NCBI GenBank assembly: GCA_963082975.1 | Contig: OY720347.1 | Location: 8,538,225 to 8,602,224 of the forward strand | Source of the DNA: Labia minor | Lineage: Eukaryota; Arthropoda; Insecta; Dermaptera; Spongiphoridae | Direction: 5' to 3' | Length of the DNA stretch: 64,000 nt | Shown here: piece after piece, positions 55,046 through 64,000 of the stretch | Layout of the letters: each line of letters starts with the position of its first letter | Numbering within the stretch: the stretch's first letter is position 1 | Made by a program: the position numbers and the translations under genes | Notes under the pieces: model-generated | Database searches by the model: none | What the model was told of the DNA's origin: nothing | The model's input: the letters and a program-made list of their open reading frames with translations, nothing else

Positions 55046-58000
55046 GACCCTACGTTTTCGGCATAAAAAAATAATTTTTAGTAAGAAATATGAATAATAT
55101 ATTTTTTTAATATTTTTATGATGTAAAATGAACGAATTTATTATTTATTTTTAAAAATTTCATTTTTTAATTTTCCCCTAAAAATTATGAAAGATCATCG
55201 TACGATGACCCTAGGTTTTCGGCATAAACAAATAATTATTCATCAGAAATATCAATAATATATTTTTTTTAATATTTTTATGATGTAAAATGAACGAATT
55301 TATTATTTTTTTTAAAACATTTCATTTTTTAATTTTACCGAAAATATTATGAAAGGTCATCTTAGGATGACCCTACGTTTTCGGCATAAAAAAATAATTA
55401 TTCATCAGAAATATCAATAATATATTTTTTTAATATTTTTATGATGTAAAATGAACGAATTTATTATTTATTTTTAAAAATTTCATTTTTTAATTTTCCC
55501 CTAAAAATTATGAAAGGTCATCGTAGGATGACCCTAGGTTTTAGGCATAATAAAATAATTATTCATCAGAAATATCAATAATATATTTTTTTAATATTAT
55601 TATGATGTAAAATGAACGAATTTATTATTTATTTTTAAATATTTCATTTTTTAATAATCCTGTAAAAATTATGAAAGGTCATCGTAGGATGACCCTAGGT
55701 TTTCGGCATAAAAAAATAATTTTTAGTAAGAAATATGAATAATATATTTTTTTTAATATTTTTATGATGTAAAATGAACGAATTTATTATTTTTTCTAAA
55801 ACATTTCATTTTTTAATTTTACCGAAAATATTATGAAAGGTCATCTTAGGATGACCCTAGGTTTTCGGCATAAAAAAATAATTATTCATCAGAAATATCA
55901 ATAATATATATTTTTAATAATTTTATGATGTAAAATGAACGAATTTATTATTTATTTTTAAAAATTTCATTTTTTAATTTTCCCGTAAAAATTATGAAAG
56001 GTCATCGTAGGATGACCCTAGGTTTACGGCATAAAAAAATAATTATTCATCAGAAATATCAATAATATATTTTTTTAATATTTTTATGATGTAAAATGAA
56101 GAATTTATTATTTATTTTTAAAAATTTCATTTTTTAATTTTCCCCTAAAAATTATGAAAGGTCATCGTAGGATGACCCTAGGTTTTAGGCATAATAAAAT
56201 AATTATTCATCAGAAATATCAATAATATATTTTTTTAATATTATTATGATGTAAAATGAACGAATTTATTATTTATTTTTAAAAATTTCATTTTTTAATA
56301 ATCCTGTAAAAATTATGAAAGGTCATCGTAAGATGACCCTAGGTTTTAGGCATAATAAAATAATTATTCATCAGAAATATCAATAATATATTTTTTTAAT
56401 ATTTTTATAATGTAAAATGAACGAATTTATTATTTTTTTTAAAACATTTCATTTTTTAATTTTACCGAAAATATTATGAAAGGTCATCTTAGGATGACCC
56501 TACGTTTTCGGCATAAAAAAATAATTATTCAACAGAAATATCATTAATATATTTTTTTAATAATTTTATGATGTAAAATGAACGAATTTATTATTTTTTT
56601 TAAAACATTTCATTTTTTAATTTTACCGAAAATATTATGAAAGGTCATCTTAGGATGACCCTACGTTTTCGGCATAAAAAAATAATTTTTAGTAAGAAAT
56701 ATGAATAATATATTTTTTTAATATTTTTATGATGTAAAATGAACGAATTTATTATTTATTTTTAAAAATTTCATTTTTTAATTTTCCCCTAAAAATTATG
56801 AAAGATCATCGTACGATGACCCTAGGTTTTCGGCATAAACAAATAATTATTCATCAGAAATATCAATAATATATTTTTTTTAATATTTTTATGATGTAAA
56901 ATGAACGAATTTATTATTTTTTTTAAAACATTTCATTTTTTAATTTTACCGAAAATATTATGAAAGGTCATCTTAGGATGACCCTACGTTTTCGGCATAA
57001 AAAAATAATTATTCATCAGAAATATCAATAATATATTTTTTTAATATTTTTATGATGTAAAATGAACGAATTTATTATTTATTTTTAAAAATTTCATTTT
57101 TTAATTTTCCCCTAAAAATTATGAAAGGTCATCGTAGGATGACCCTAGGTTTTAGGCATAATAAAATAATTATTCATCAGAAATATCAATAATATATTTT
57201 TTTAATATTATTATGATGTAAAATGAACGAATTTATTATTTATTTTTAAATATTTCATTTTTTAATAATCCTGTAAAAATTATGAAAGGTCATCGTAGGA
57301 TGACCCTAGGTTTTCGGCATAAAAAAATAATTTTTAGTAAGAAATATGAATAATATATTTTTTTTAATATTTTTATGATGTAAAATGAACGAATTTATTA
57401 TTTTTTCTAAAACATTTCATTTTTTAATTTTACCGAAAATATTATGAAAGGTCATCTTAGGATGACCCTAGGTTTTCGGCATAAAAAAATAATTATTCAT
57501 CAGAAATATCAATAATATATATTTTTAATAATTTTATGATGTAAAATGAACGAATTTATTATTTATTTTTAAAAATTTCATTTTTTAATTTTCCCGTAAA
57601 AATTATGAAAGGTCATCGTAGGATGACCCTAGGTTTACGGCATAAAAAAATAATTATTCATCAGAAATATCAATAATATATTTTTTTAATATTTTTATGA
57701 TGTAAAATGAAGAATTTATTATTTATTTTTAAAAATTTCATTTTTTAATTTTCCCCTAAAAATTATGAAAGGTCATCGTAGGATGACCCTAGGTTTTAGG
57801 CATAATAAAATAATTATTCATCAGAAATATCAATAATATATTTTTTTAATATTATTATGATGTAAAATGAACGAATTTATTATTTATTTTTAAAAATTTC
57901 ATTTTTTAATAATCCTGTAAAAATTATGAAAGGTCATCGTAGGATGACCCTAGGTTTTAGGCATAATAAAATAATTATTCATCAGAAATATCAATAATAT

Positions 58001-58267
58001 ATTTTTTTAATATTTTTATAATGTAAAATGAACGAATTTATTATTTTTTTTAAAACATTTCATTTTTTAATTTTACCGAAAATATTATGAAAGGTCATCT
58101 TAGGATGACCCTACGTTTTCGGCATAAAAAAATAATTATTCAACAGAAATATCATTAATATATTTTTTTAATAATTTTATGATGTAAAATGAACGAATTT
58201 ATTATTTTTTTTAAAACATTTCATTTTTTAATTTTACCGAAAATATTATGAAAGGTCATCTTAGGTT
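55046..58267 (+). repeat. 1611-bp (10-monomer) tandem duplication
   Basis: The monomer starting GACCCTACGTTTTCGG with the TTTAGTAAG subtype occurs at 55046 and again at 56657, and the following subtypes repeat in order. Neither related block (about 36.2-39.8 kb, 39.9-43.5 kb) has the extra ten monomers, so the gain is specific to this copy. Confidence 0.75.
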
Positions 58268-59861
58268 GACCCTAGGTTTTCATCATAAAAAAATAATTAT
58301 TCATCAGAAATATCAATAATATATATTTTTAATAATTTTATGATGTAAAATGAATGAATTTATTATTTATTTTTAAAAATTTCATTTTTTAATTTTACCG
58401 TAAAAATTATGAAAGGTCATCGTACGATGACCTTAGGTTTTCGGCATAAAAAAATAATTATTCATCAGAAATATCAATAATATATTTTTTTAATATTTTT
58501 ATGATGTAAAATGAAGAATTTATTATTTATTTTTAAAAATTTCATTTTTTAATTTTCCCCTAAAAATTATGAAAGGTCATCGTAGGATGACCCTAGGTTT
58601 TAGGCATAATAAAATAATTATTCATCAGAAATATCAATAATATATTTTTTTAATATTATTATGATGTAAAATGAACGAATTTATTATTTATTTTTAAAAA
58701 TTTCATTTTTTAATAATCCTGTAAAAATTATGAAAGGTCATCGTAGGATGACCTTAGGTTTTCGGCATAAAAAAATAATTTTTAGTAAGAAATATGAATA
58801 ATATATGTTTTTTAATATTTTTATGATGTAAAATGAACGAATTTATTATTTTTTTTAAAACATTTCATTTTTTAATTTTACCGAAAATATTATGAAAGGT
58901 CATCTTAGGATGACCCTAGGTTTTCGGCATAAAAAAATAATTATTCATCAGAAATATCAATAATATATTTTTTTAATAATTTTATGATGTAAAATGAACG
59001 AATTTATTATTTATTTTTAAAAATTTCATTTTTTAATTTTCCCGTAAAAATTATGAAAGGTCATCGTACAGTGACCCTAGGTTTTCGGCATAAACAAATA
59101 ATTATTCATCAGAAATATCAATAATATATTTTTTTTAATATTTTAATAATGTAAAATGAACGAATTTATTATTTTTTTTAAAACATTTCATTTTTTAATT
59201 TTACCGAAAATATTATGAAAGGTCATCTTAGGATGACCCTACGTTTTCGGCATAAAAAAATAATTATTGATCAGAAATATCAATAATATATTTTTTTAAT
59301 GTTTTTATAATGTAAAATGAACGAATTTATTATTTATTTTTAAAAATTTCATTTTTTAATTTTCCCGTAAAAATTATGAAAGATCATCGTAGGATGACCC
59401 TAGGTTTTCGGCATAAAAAAATAATTTTTAGTAAGAAATATGAATAATATATGTTTTTTAATATTTTTATGATGTAAAATGAACGAATGTATTATTTTTT
59501 TTAAAACATTTCATTTTTTAATTTTACCGAAAATATTATGAAAGGTCATCTTAGTATGACCCTAGGTTTTCGGCATAAAAAAATAATTATTCATCAGAAA
59601 TATCAATAATATATTTTTTTAATATTTTTATTATGTAAAATGAAGAATTTATTATTTATTTTTAAAAATTTCATTTTTTAATTTTACCGTAAAAATTATG
59701 AAAGGTCATCGTACGATGACCCTAGGTTTTCGGCATAAACAAATAATTATTCATCAGAAATATCAATAATATATTTTTTTAATATTTTTATGATGTAAAA
59801 TGAAGAATTTATTATTTATTTTTAAAAATTTCATTTTTTAATTTTACCGTAAAAATTATGA

Positions 59862-59866
59862 AAGGT
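59862..59866 (+). repeat. Left target-site duplication (AAGGT), copy 2
   Basis: AAGGT directly precedes the 5' LTR and is repeated at 63724-63728. The sequence and the position in the monomer are the same as for copy 1. Confidence 0.95.
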
Positions 59867-60015
59867 TGTTAAAGTATATTAAAGTTGGTAACCCTGCACC
59901 TTCTTACCTGTATATATATTTATAGTATGACCTTAGAGTAAATGTTCACCTTGTATTAAAAACACATTCAAACTCGAACAGTGCATTTTCATTAAACACA
60001 TTTAAAACTCCAACA
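59867..60015 (+). repeat. 5' LTR, copy 2
   Basis: 149 bp, TGTT...AACA, identical to the 3' LTR at 63575-63723 and to the LTRs of copy 1. The TATA-like stretch corresponds to 59911-59924. Confidence 0.95.
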
Positions 60016-60029
60016 GGTTATGGGCCCAG
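60016..60029 (+). other. Primer-binding site for a tRNA-iMet half-molecule, copy 2
   Basis: GGTTATGGGCCCAG directly follows the LTR and is complementary to the initiator tRNA-Met anticodon arm, as in copy 1. The sequence is intact, so the cis signals for reverse transcription are retained although RNase H is not encoded. Confidence 0.85.
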
Positions 60030-60097
60030 GTAAACACTGCGGGTAATTGGGTGATAATTGGAAATATTTTTTAATCTTAAAAGGATTTTTTTAAAAA

Positions 60098-63000
60098 ATG
60101 GAATTTCTTAAAATTGAACCACTACACCGACACAACTATGATACCTGGAAGATTCAGATGGAAGCCATCCTAGTAAAAAATGGATATTGGAACATAGTCT
60201 CCGGAAACCAAAAAAGGTCAAATATTGATGAAAAAGATACGAAAGGGATTGAAAAATGGGATCTCCTGGACCAAAAAGCTAAGTCTGATCTAATTTTATC
60301 AATAACACCTAGAGAATTAAGGATAGTTAAAAATTTAAATAGCTCAAGTGAAATATGGATTAAATTAAAGGAAACCTTTGAAAGTAAAGGTCCAGCCAAA
60401 AAGGCTTATTTGTTAAAGAAACTAATTTTAAGTAAAATGAATATAAGTGATAATATGGATGACTATTTAAATACATTTTGTGAAATTATAGAAAAATTAA
60501 AAGATATTGAATTTATAATAAATGATGAACTATTATGTATAATATTATTATATAGTCTACCAGACGAATATGAAAATTTTAGATGTGCTATAGAAACAAG
60601 GGACACTTTGCCATCTTTAGATAATTTAAAAATAAAATTATTGGAAGAGTTTGAATGTCGGGGAAGTCAAGGCGATTCCTCAAATCAAAGTAACTTTATT
60701 AAAAATAGAAATAAAAATAGACCTATTAATAAAAATTATAATTTTAAAAATAATCCTTACAAAAATAATTCTTTAAATAAATATAATGAAAATAATAATA
60801 ATAAATATAATACGAATAAAAAACATAATTTTTTCAACAGGGATAAAAGGTCAACTGATTATAATAAATTTAGTAATTCAAATAATGAAATTAAAAATAA
60901 AATTATATGTTTCCGTTGTAAGGGCGAAGGCCATAAAATTTCTCAATGTCCATCTAAGTCGACTCATATGTTAGCCCTAAAAGTCACTGATGATAAAAAT
61001 GATTGGATTTTAGATTCTGGCTGTACAAATCACATGATAAATAATAAAGAATTACTGGAAAATATAAGACATCCAAAACTAAGTTGTTTAACACTAGCCG
61101 ATAACAGTAAAATAAATATTGATTGTATTGGTGATATGATTATTAACATAAATAATAGACAAATTGAATTAACAGATGTACTATATGTTCCCAAATTAAA
61201 AACGAATTTATTATCTGTCGGGTCATTTACTGATAAGAATTTTGAAGTTTTATTTAAAAATCATAATGCATTTATAACGAATAATGACGAACTAATGTTT
61301 ACAGCTAAGAAAAAGGAGAACGGATTATATTATTTAAATGAAAATATTAAAAATAAAGATAAAAATGATTTTTCATATTATTTAAATAAAAATAAATTAT
61401 CAAAATTAGACATATGGCATAAAAGATACGGACATTTAAATGAAAGAGATTTAAAACTAATAACCAAATCAGATCAAGTTTTCGGTTTAGACCAAAGTAT
61501 ATTAAATGAAAATTTAAATAATTGTGAAATATGCATTAAAGGAAAATTATCTCAAACACCTTTTAAAAATTCAAATTCACAGAAAAATTTAGAAATATTG
61601 GAAATAATCCATACAGATATTTGTGGACCATTTAGAACCACGTCTATCGGTGGAAATAAATATTTCATTACTTTTATAGACGAAGCAAGCAGATATTGCG
61701 AAGTTAAATTTCTAAAATACAAAAGTCAAGCTTTTGAAGCATTTATTGAATATAAAAATTATATTGAAAACATGACAGATAAAAGGATTAAATATTTGCA
61801 ATCAGATAATGGAAAAGAATACATTAATAATAGATTTAATAATTTTTTAAAAAAATCAGGAATTAAGCGAAGATTAACAGTTCCTTATACGCCCCAACAA
61901 AATGGATTATCTGAACGTATGAACAAGACTCTATTGGAGATGACGAGATGTATGTTAATACAAGCAAATCTAGAACATTCCTTTTGGGCAGAAGCAGTAA
62001 TAACTGCATGTTATTTGAGGAACAGAAGCCCAACATCATCTTTAAAAGGACAAATACCTTATAACATCCTTACAAACAAAAAATTTAATGTCTCACATTT
62101 AAGAACTTTTGGTATGAGAGTACGTTTTTTAAATAAAAATAATAAAAATAAATTAAATTCAAGAACAATTGAAGGAATTTTTATAGGTTATTGCGAGGAA
62201 AGCAAAGCTTATAGAGTATATGATCCCATGACCAGAAGGGTACATATTACTCGAGATATTAAATTTATAAACGAATTTCATAATAAAAATGGAGATAATT
62301 TAAAATATAATGATTTATTAGAAGAAAATTCAAAATACAACAGCTTGGACATAATGATTGATAAACATAATAATGATGCATCTTTAGAAAGTGATATAGA
62401 CGAAAATAACATTGACCAACAGAGAGGAAGAGGACGTCCTAAAATGATTAAAAGTGGAAATAGGGGAAGACCCAGAAAAGTCTATCAATACAAAAAATCC
62501 GAAAGTGAAAATGATGAAGAAACAATTCCCAGCTCTAGAGACAGTGATGTCTTAAGTTCAGAAGATGAACTCTCGATAGAAACGACCGAAGGAGAGGTCC
62601 AAGGACTTAATGTAGAACTGAAAATTAAAGATGCACTATTGCAAGAAGACTCGAACTTATGGAAAACAGCCATGAGGAAAGAAATGATTACATTAATTAA
62701 AAACGATACTTGGAGAATGGTCAGGAAACACGAAAATCAAAATATAGTGGGTAGTCGTTTTGTCTTAACGACCAAAAATGATAATACTAAAAAGGCCAGG
62801 TTAGTCGCCAAGGGATATAGCCAAACTTATTCTATAGATTATTTTGATACTTATTCACCTGTCGCCAGAATGAGCAGCGTGAGGACACTAATGGCCAAAT
62901 CTATAGAAGAAAAGTTGTACATTGAACAAATGGACGTGGAGGCAGCGTATTTAAATGGTGAACTGGAAGAGAACATTTACATGGAATGTCCTGAAGGGTT

Positions 63001-63502
63001 TAACGACATATTGAAAGATTTAGTCGAAAATGAAAATGAAAATATAAAAAAGATTGCATTACAAATGATAAAAGACTTTAAAAAAGGGAAAAATATATTA
63101 AAATTAAAAAAGGCTATATACGGATTGAAACAATCCGGACGCCAATGGTACAAAAAATTAGACATAAAATTAAAAAATTTAGGAATGTCTCCATTGGAGA
63201 GTGATCCATGCATATATATTAAAAATAATAATAATAATAATAAAAACGTATTAATATTAATCATTTACGTGGATGATATAATCATAATAGGATCAAATAA
63301 AAAGGATATTAATGAATTTAAAAAGAATTTGTCTAATGATTTTAACATGAAAGACATGGGAGAAATAAATCAATTTTTAGGCATAAAGTTTGAATACGAT
63401 AGAGATAAAAACGTCTTAAGTATGCCTGCTGATTTTCTCACGAAAACCGTCTCAAAGGTCAAGCAAGAAGATTGTATGAGAAGACTCAAGCAAATGAATT
63501 AA
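60098..63502 (+). CDS. gag-pol: gag-pol polyprotein, Ty1/copia type, 1134 aa, lacking RNase H core
   Basis: One frame encodes the capsid and replication enzymes. Residues 1-200 are a copia-type Gag; 200-266 are Asn/Lys-rich. A CX2CX4HX4C zinc knuckle follows (C271, C274, H279, C284). The protease has DSG at 306-308. Integrase has an HHCC site (H441, H446, C476, C479) and D507, D570, E606 with 35 residues between the last two. AT-hook-like motifs lie at 776-783 and 789-794. RT spans about 854-1109, with catalytic D936 and YVDD at 1057-1060. After S1108-M1109 the protein jumps to PADFLTK, which resembles the extreme C-terminus of copia RNase H, and ends 25 residues later. The usual copia polyprotein is about 1400 residues, so roughly 270 are missing. 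The ATG at 60098 is the first good start, just after an A-run in the leader. Translation of this copy is unproven. Confidence 0.93.
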   Translation: MEFLKIEPLHRHNYDTWKIQMEAILVKNGYWNIVSGNQKRSNIDEKDTKGIEKWDLLDQKAKSDLILSITPRELRIVKNLNSSSEIWIKLKETFESKGPAKKAYLLKKLILSKMNISDNMDDYLNTFCEIIEKLKDIEFIINDELLCIILLYSLPDEYENFRCAIETRDTLPSLDNLKIKLLEEFECRGSQGDSSNQSNFIKNRNKNRPINKNYNFKNNPYKNNSLNKYNENNNNKYNTNKKHNFFNRDKRSTDYNKFSNSNNEIKNKIICFRCKGEGHKISQCPSKSTHMLALKVTDDKNDWILDSGCTNHMINNKELLENIRHPKLSCLTLADNSKINIDCIGDMIININNRQIELTDVLYVPKLKTNLLSVGSFTDKNFEVLFKNHNAFITNNDELMFTAKKKENGLYYLNENIKNKDKNDFSYYLNKNKLSKLDIWHKRYGHLNERDLKLITKSDQVFGLDQSILNENLNNCEICIKGKLSQTPFKNSNSQKNLEILEIIHTDICGPFRTTSIGGNKYFITFIDEASRYCEVKFLKYKSQAFEAFIEYKNYIENMTDKRIKYLQSDNGKEYINNRFNNFLKKSGIKRRLTVPYTPQQNGLSERMNKTLLEMTRCMLIQANLEHSFWAEAVITACYLRNRSPTSSLKGQIPYNILTNKKFNVSHLRTFGMRVRFLNKNNKNKLNSRTIEGIFIGYCEESKAYRVYDPMTRRVHITRDIKFINEFHNKNGDNLKYNDLLEENSKYNSLDIMIDKHNNDASLESDIDENNIDQQRGRGRPKMIKSGNRGRPRKVYQYKKSESENDEETIPSSRDSDVLSSEDELSIETTEGEVQGLNVELKIKDALLQEDSNLWKTAMRKEMITLIKNDTWRMVRKHENQNIVGSRFVLTTKNDNTKKARLVAKGYSQTYSIDYFDTYSPVARMSSVRTLMAKSIEEKLYIEQMDVEAAYLNGELEENIYMECPEGFNDILKDLVENENENIKKIALQMIKDFKKGKNILKLKKAIYGLKQSGRQWYKKLDIKLKNLGMSPLESDPCIYIKNNNNNNKNVLILIIYVDDIIIIGSNKKDINEFKKNLSNDFNMKDMGEINQFLGIKFEYDRDKNVLSMPADFLTKTVSKVKQEDCMRRLKQMN

Positions 63503-63564
63503 TTAAAAAAAAAAAAATGTTTATATTGTAAAATTGTATTTATTTATATTTTAATTATTCACTT

Positions 63565-63572
63565 GAAGGGGG
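63565..63572 (+). other. Polypurine tract, copy 2
   Basis: GAAGGGGG lies two bases upstream of the 3' LTR and is identical to copy 1. Confidence 0.85.
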
Positions 63573-63574
63573 TG

Positions 63575-63723
63575 TGTTAAAGTATATTAAAGTTGGTAAC
63601 CCTGCACCTTCTTACCTGTATATATATTTATAGTATGACCTTAGAGTAAATGTTCACCTTGTATTAAAAACACATTCAAACTCGAACAGTGCATTTTCAT
63701 TAAACACATTTAAAACTCCAACA
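63575..63723 (+). repeat. 3' LTR, copy 2
   Basis: 149 bp, TGTT...AACA, with no difference seen from the 5' LTR at 59867-60015. Confidence 0.95.
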
Positions 63724-64000
63724 AAGGTCATCGTACGATGACCCTAGGTTTTAGGCATAATAAAATAATTATTCATCAGAAATATCAATAATATATTTTT
63801 TTAATATTTTTATAATGTAAAATGAACGAATTTATTATTTATTTTTAAAAATTTCATTTTTTAATTTTCCCGTAAAAATTATGAAAGGTCATCGTAGGAT
63901 GACCCTAGGTTTTCGGCATAAAAACATAATTATTCATCAGAAATATCAATAATATATTTTTTTAATATTTTTATGATGTAAAATTAAGAATTTATTATTT
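63724..64000 (+). repeat. A+T-rich satellite array, block 3 (runs off the window)
   Basis: It begins with the right target duplication AAGGT (63724-63728) and CATCGTACGATGACC, then about 1.7 monomers. It carries the same private variants as the right flank of copy 1 (AAAACATAATT, AAAATTAAGAATT) and differs from it at 63824 (G; A at 48707). The empty-site paralog has G at 9912, so the A is the newer state. Confidence 0.95.

Larger units (their letters stand above)
48607..59866 (+). repeat. A+T-rich 160/161-bp satellite array, block 2
   Basis: 11,260 bp, about 70 monomers, of the same satellite in the same orientation fill the space between the two elements. The first roughly 500 bp match the empty-site paralog at 9812-10316. 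About 49.1-53.45 kb matches 27.9-32.2 kb at offset 21,230. From about 53.77 kb to copy 2 it matches about 39.78-44.75 kb, with one 1611-bp duplication and one 484-bp loss. No gene or open frame of note is present. Confidence 0.97.
59867..63723 (+). mobile_element. Ty1/copia LTR retrotransposon, copy 2 (open frame, RNase H deleted)
   Basis: This 3857-bp element has the same parts and the same spacing as copy 1, each exactly 15,117 bp downstream. The one difference I saw is at the copy 1 stop codon (TGC here). Its single gag-pol frame is open throughout but lacks the RT thumb and RNase H core, so independent retrotransposition is unlikely. It could still supply Gag, protease and integrase, or be mobilised by a complete relative. 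Its flanks show that it arose by duplication of a satellite block already carrying the element. Confidence 0.96.

Noticed and set aside
59867-63723. Independent second insertion of the retrotransposon
   Set aside because: The target duplication, monomer position, flanking private variants and constant 15,117-bp offset all agree with copy 1, so duplication of an occupied unit is far more economical.
1-64000. Mitochondrial, plastid or bacterial A+T-rich DNA
   Set aside because: Apart from the retroelement there are no genes, rRNAs or tRNAs, and the satellite plus LTR element combination is that of a eukaryotic nuclear genome.

Overview
The window is eukaryotic nuclear heterochromatin. About 56 kb of its 64 kb is one family of A+T-rich satellite DNA: head-to-tail monomers of 160-161 bp, about 80% A+T by hand count of one monomer, roughly 350 copies, all in the same orientation. 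I found no host gene, tRNA, rRNA or long open frame in the satellite. The only protein-coding DNA lies in two nearly identical Ty1/copia LTR retrotransposons. Their primer-binding site matches the anticodon arm of initiator tRNA-Met, as in Drosophila copia, and their Gag resembles insect copia-type Gag. An insect or other arthropod is therefore the best guess, but the species cannot be read from this sequence.

Layout: satellite 1-44749; retrotransposon copy 1 44750-48606; satellite 48607-59866; retrotransposon copy 2 59867-63723; satellite 63724-64000. Each element is 3857 bp, with identical 149-bp LTRs (TGTT...AACA), a primer-binding site, a single gag-pol frame, a polypurine tract and a 5-bp target duplication AAGGT. 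Every landmark in copy 2 lies exactly 15,117 bp after its partner in copy 1, with the same target site and matching flanks. They are therefore one insertion carried along by amplification of the satellite, not two transposition events. An unoccupied version of the same site survives at about 9812-9816.

The gag-pol frame encodes Gag with a zinc knuckle, aspartic protease, integrase with a DD35E triad, and the reverse-transcriptase palm. It then jumps in frame to what looks like the last residues of RNase H, so the RT thumb and the RNase H core are missing in both copies. Copy 1 also carries a private stop codon (TGC to TGA at 48092-48094) ahead of the YVDD motif. Neither copy looks autonomous. 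The linker between integrase and RT has two AT-hook-like motifs, notable in an element sitting in an 80% A+T satellite.

The satellite has layered structure. Monomer subtypes are arranged in higher-order units of 10, 11 and 12 monomers (1610, 1774 and 1933 bp), and these sit in a mosaic of kilobase-scale duplicated blocks at offsets of 966, 1611, 3687, about 8077, 15,117 and 21,230 bp. Hybrid monomers, three-monomer losses and one out-of-register junction record unequal exchange and end-joining. Most monomers carry an 18-bp dyad, GGTCATC-N4-GATGACC, preceded by AAA; the retrotransposon inserted at its left edge. All comparisons were made by eye.
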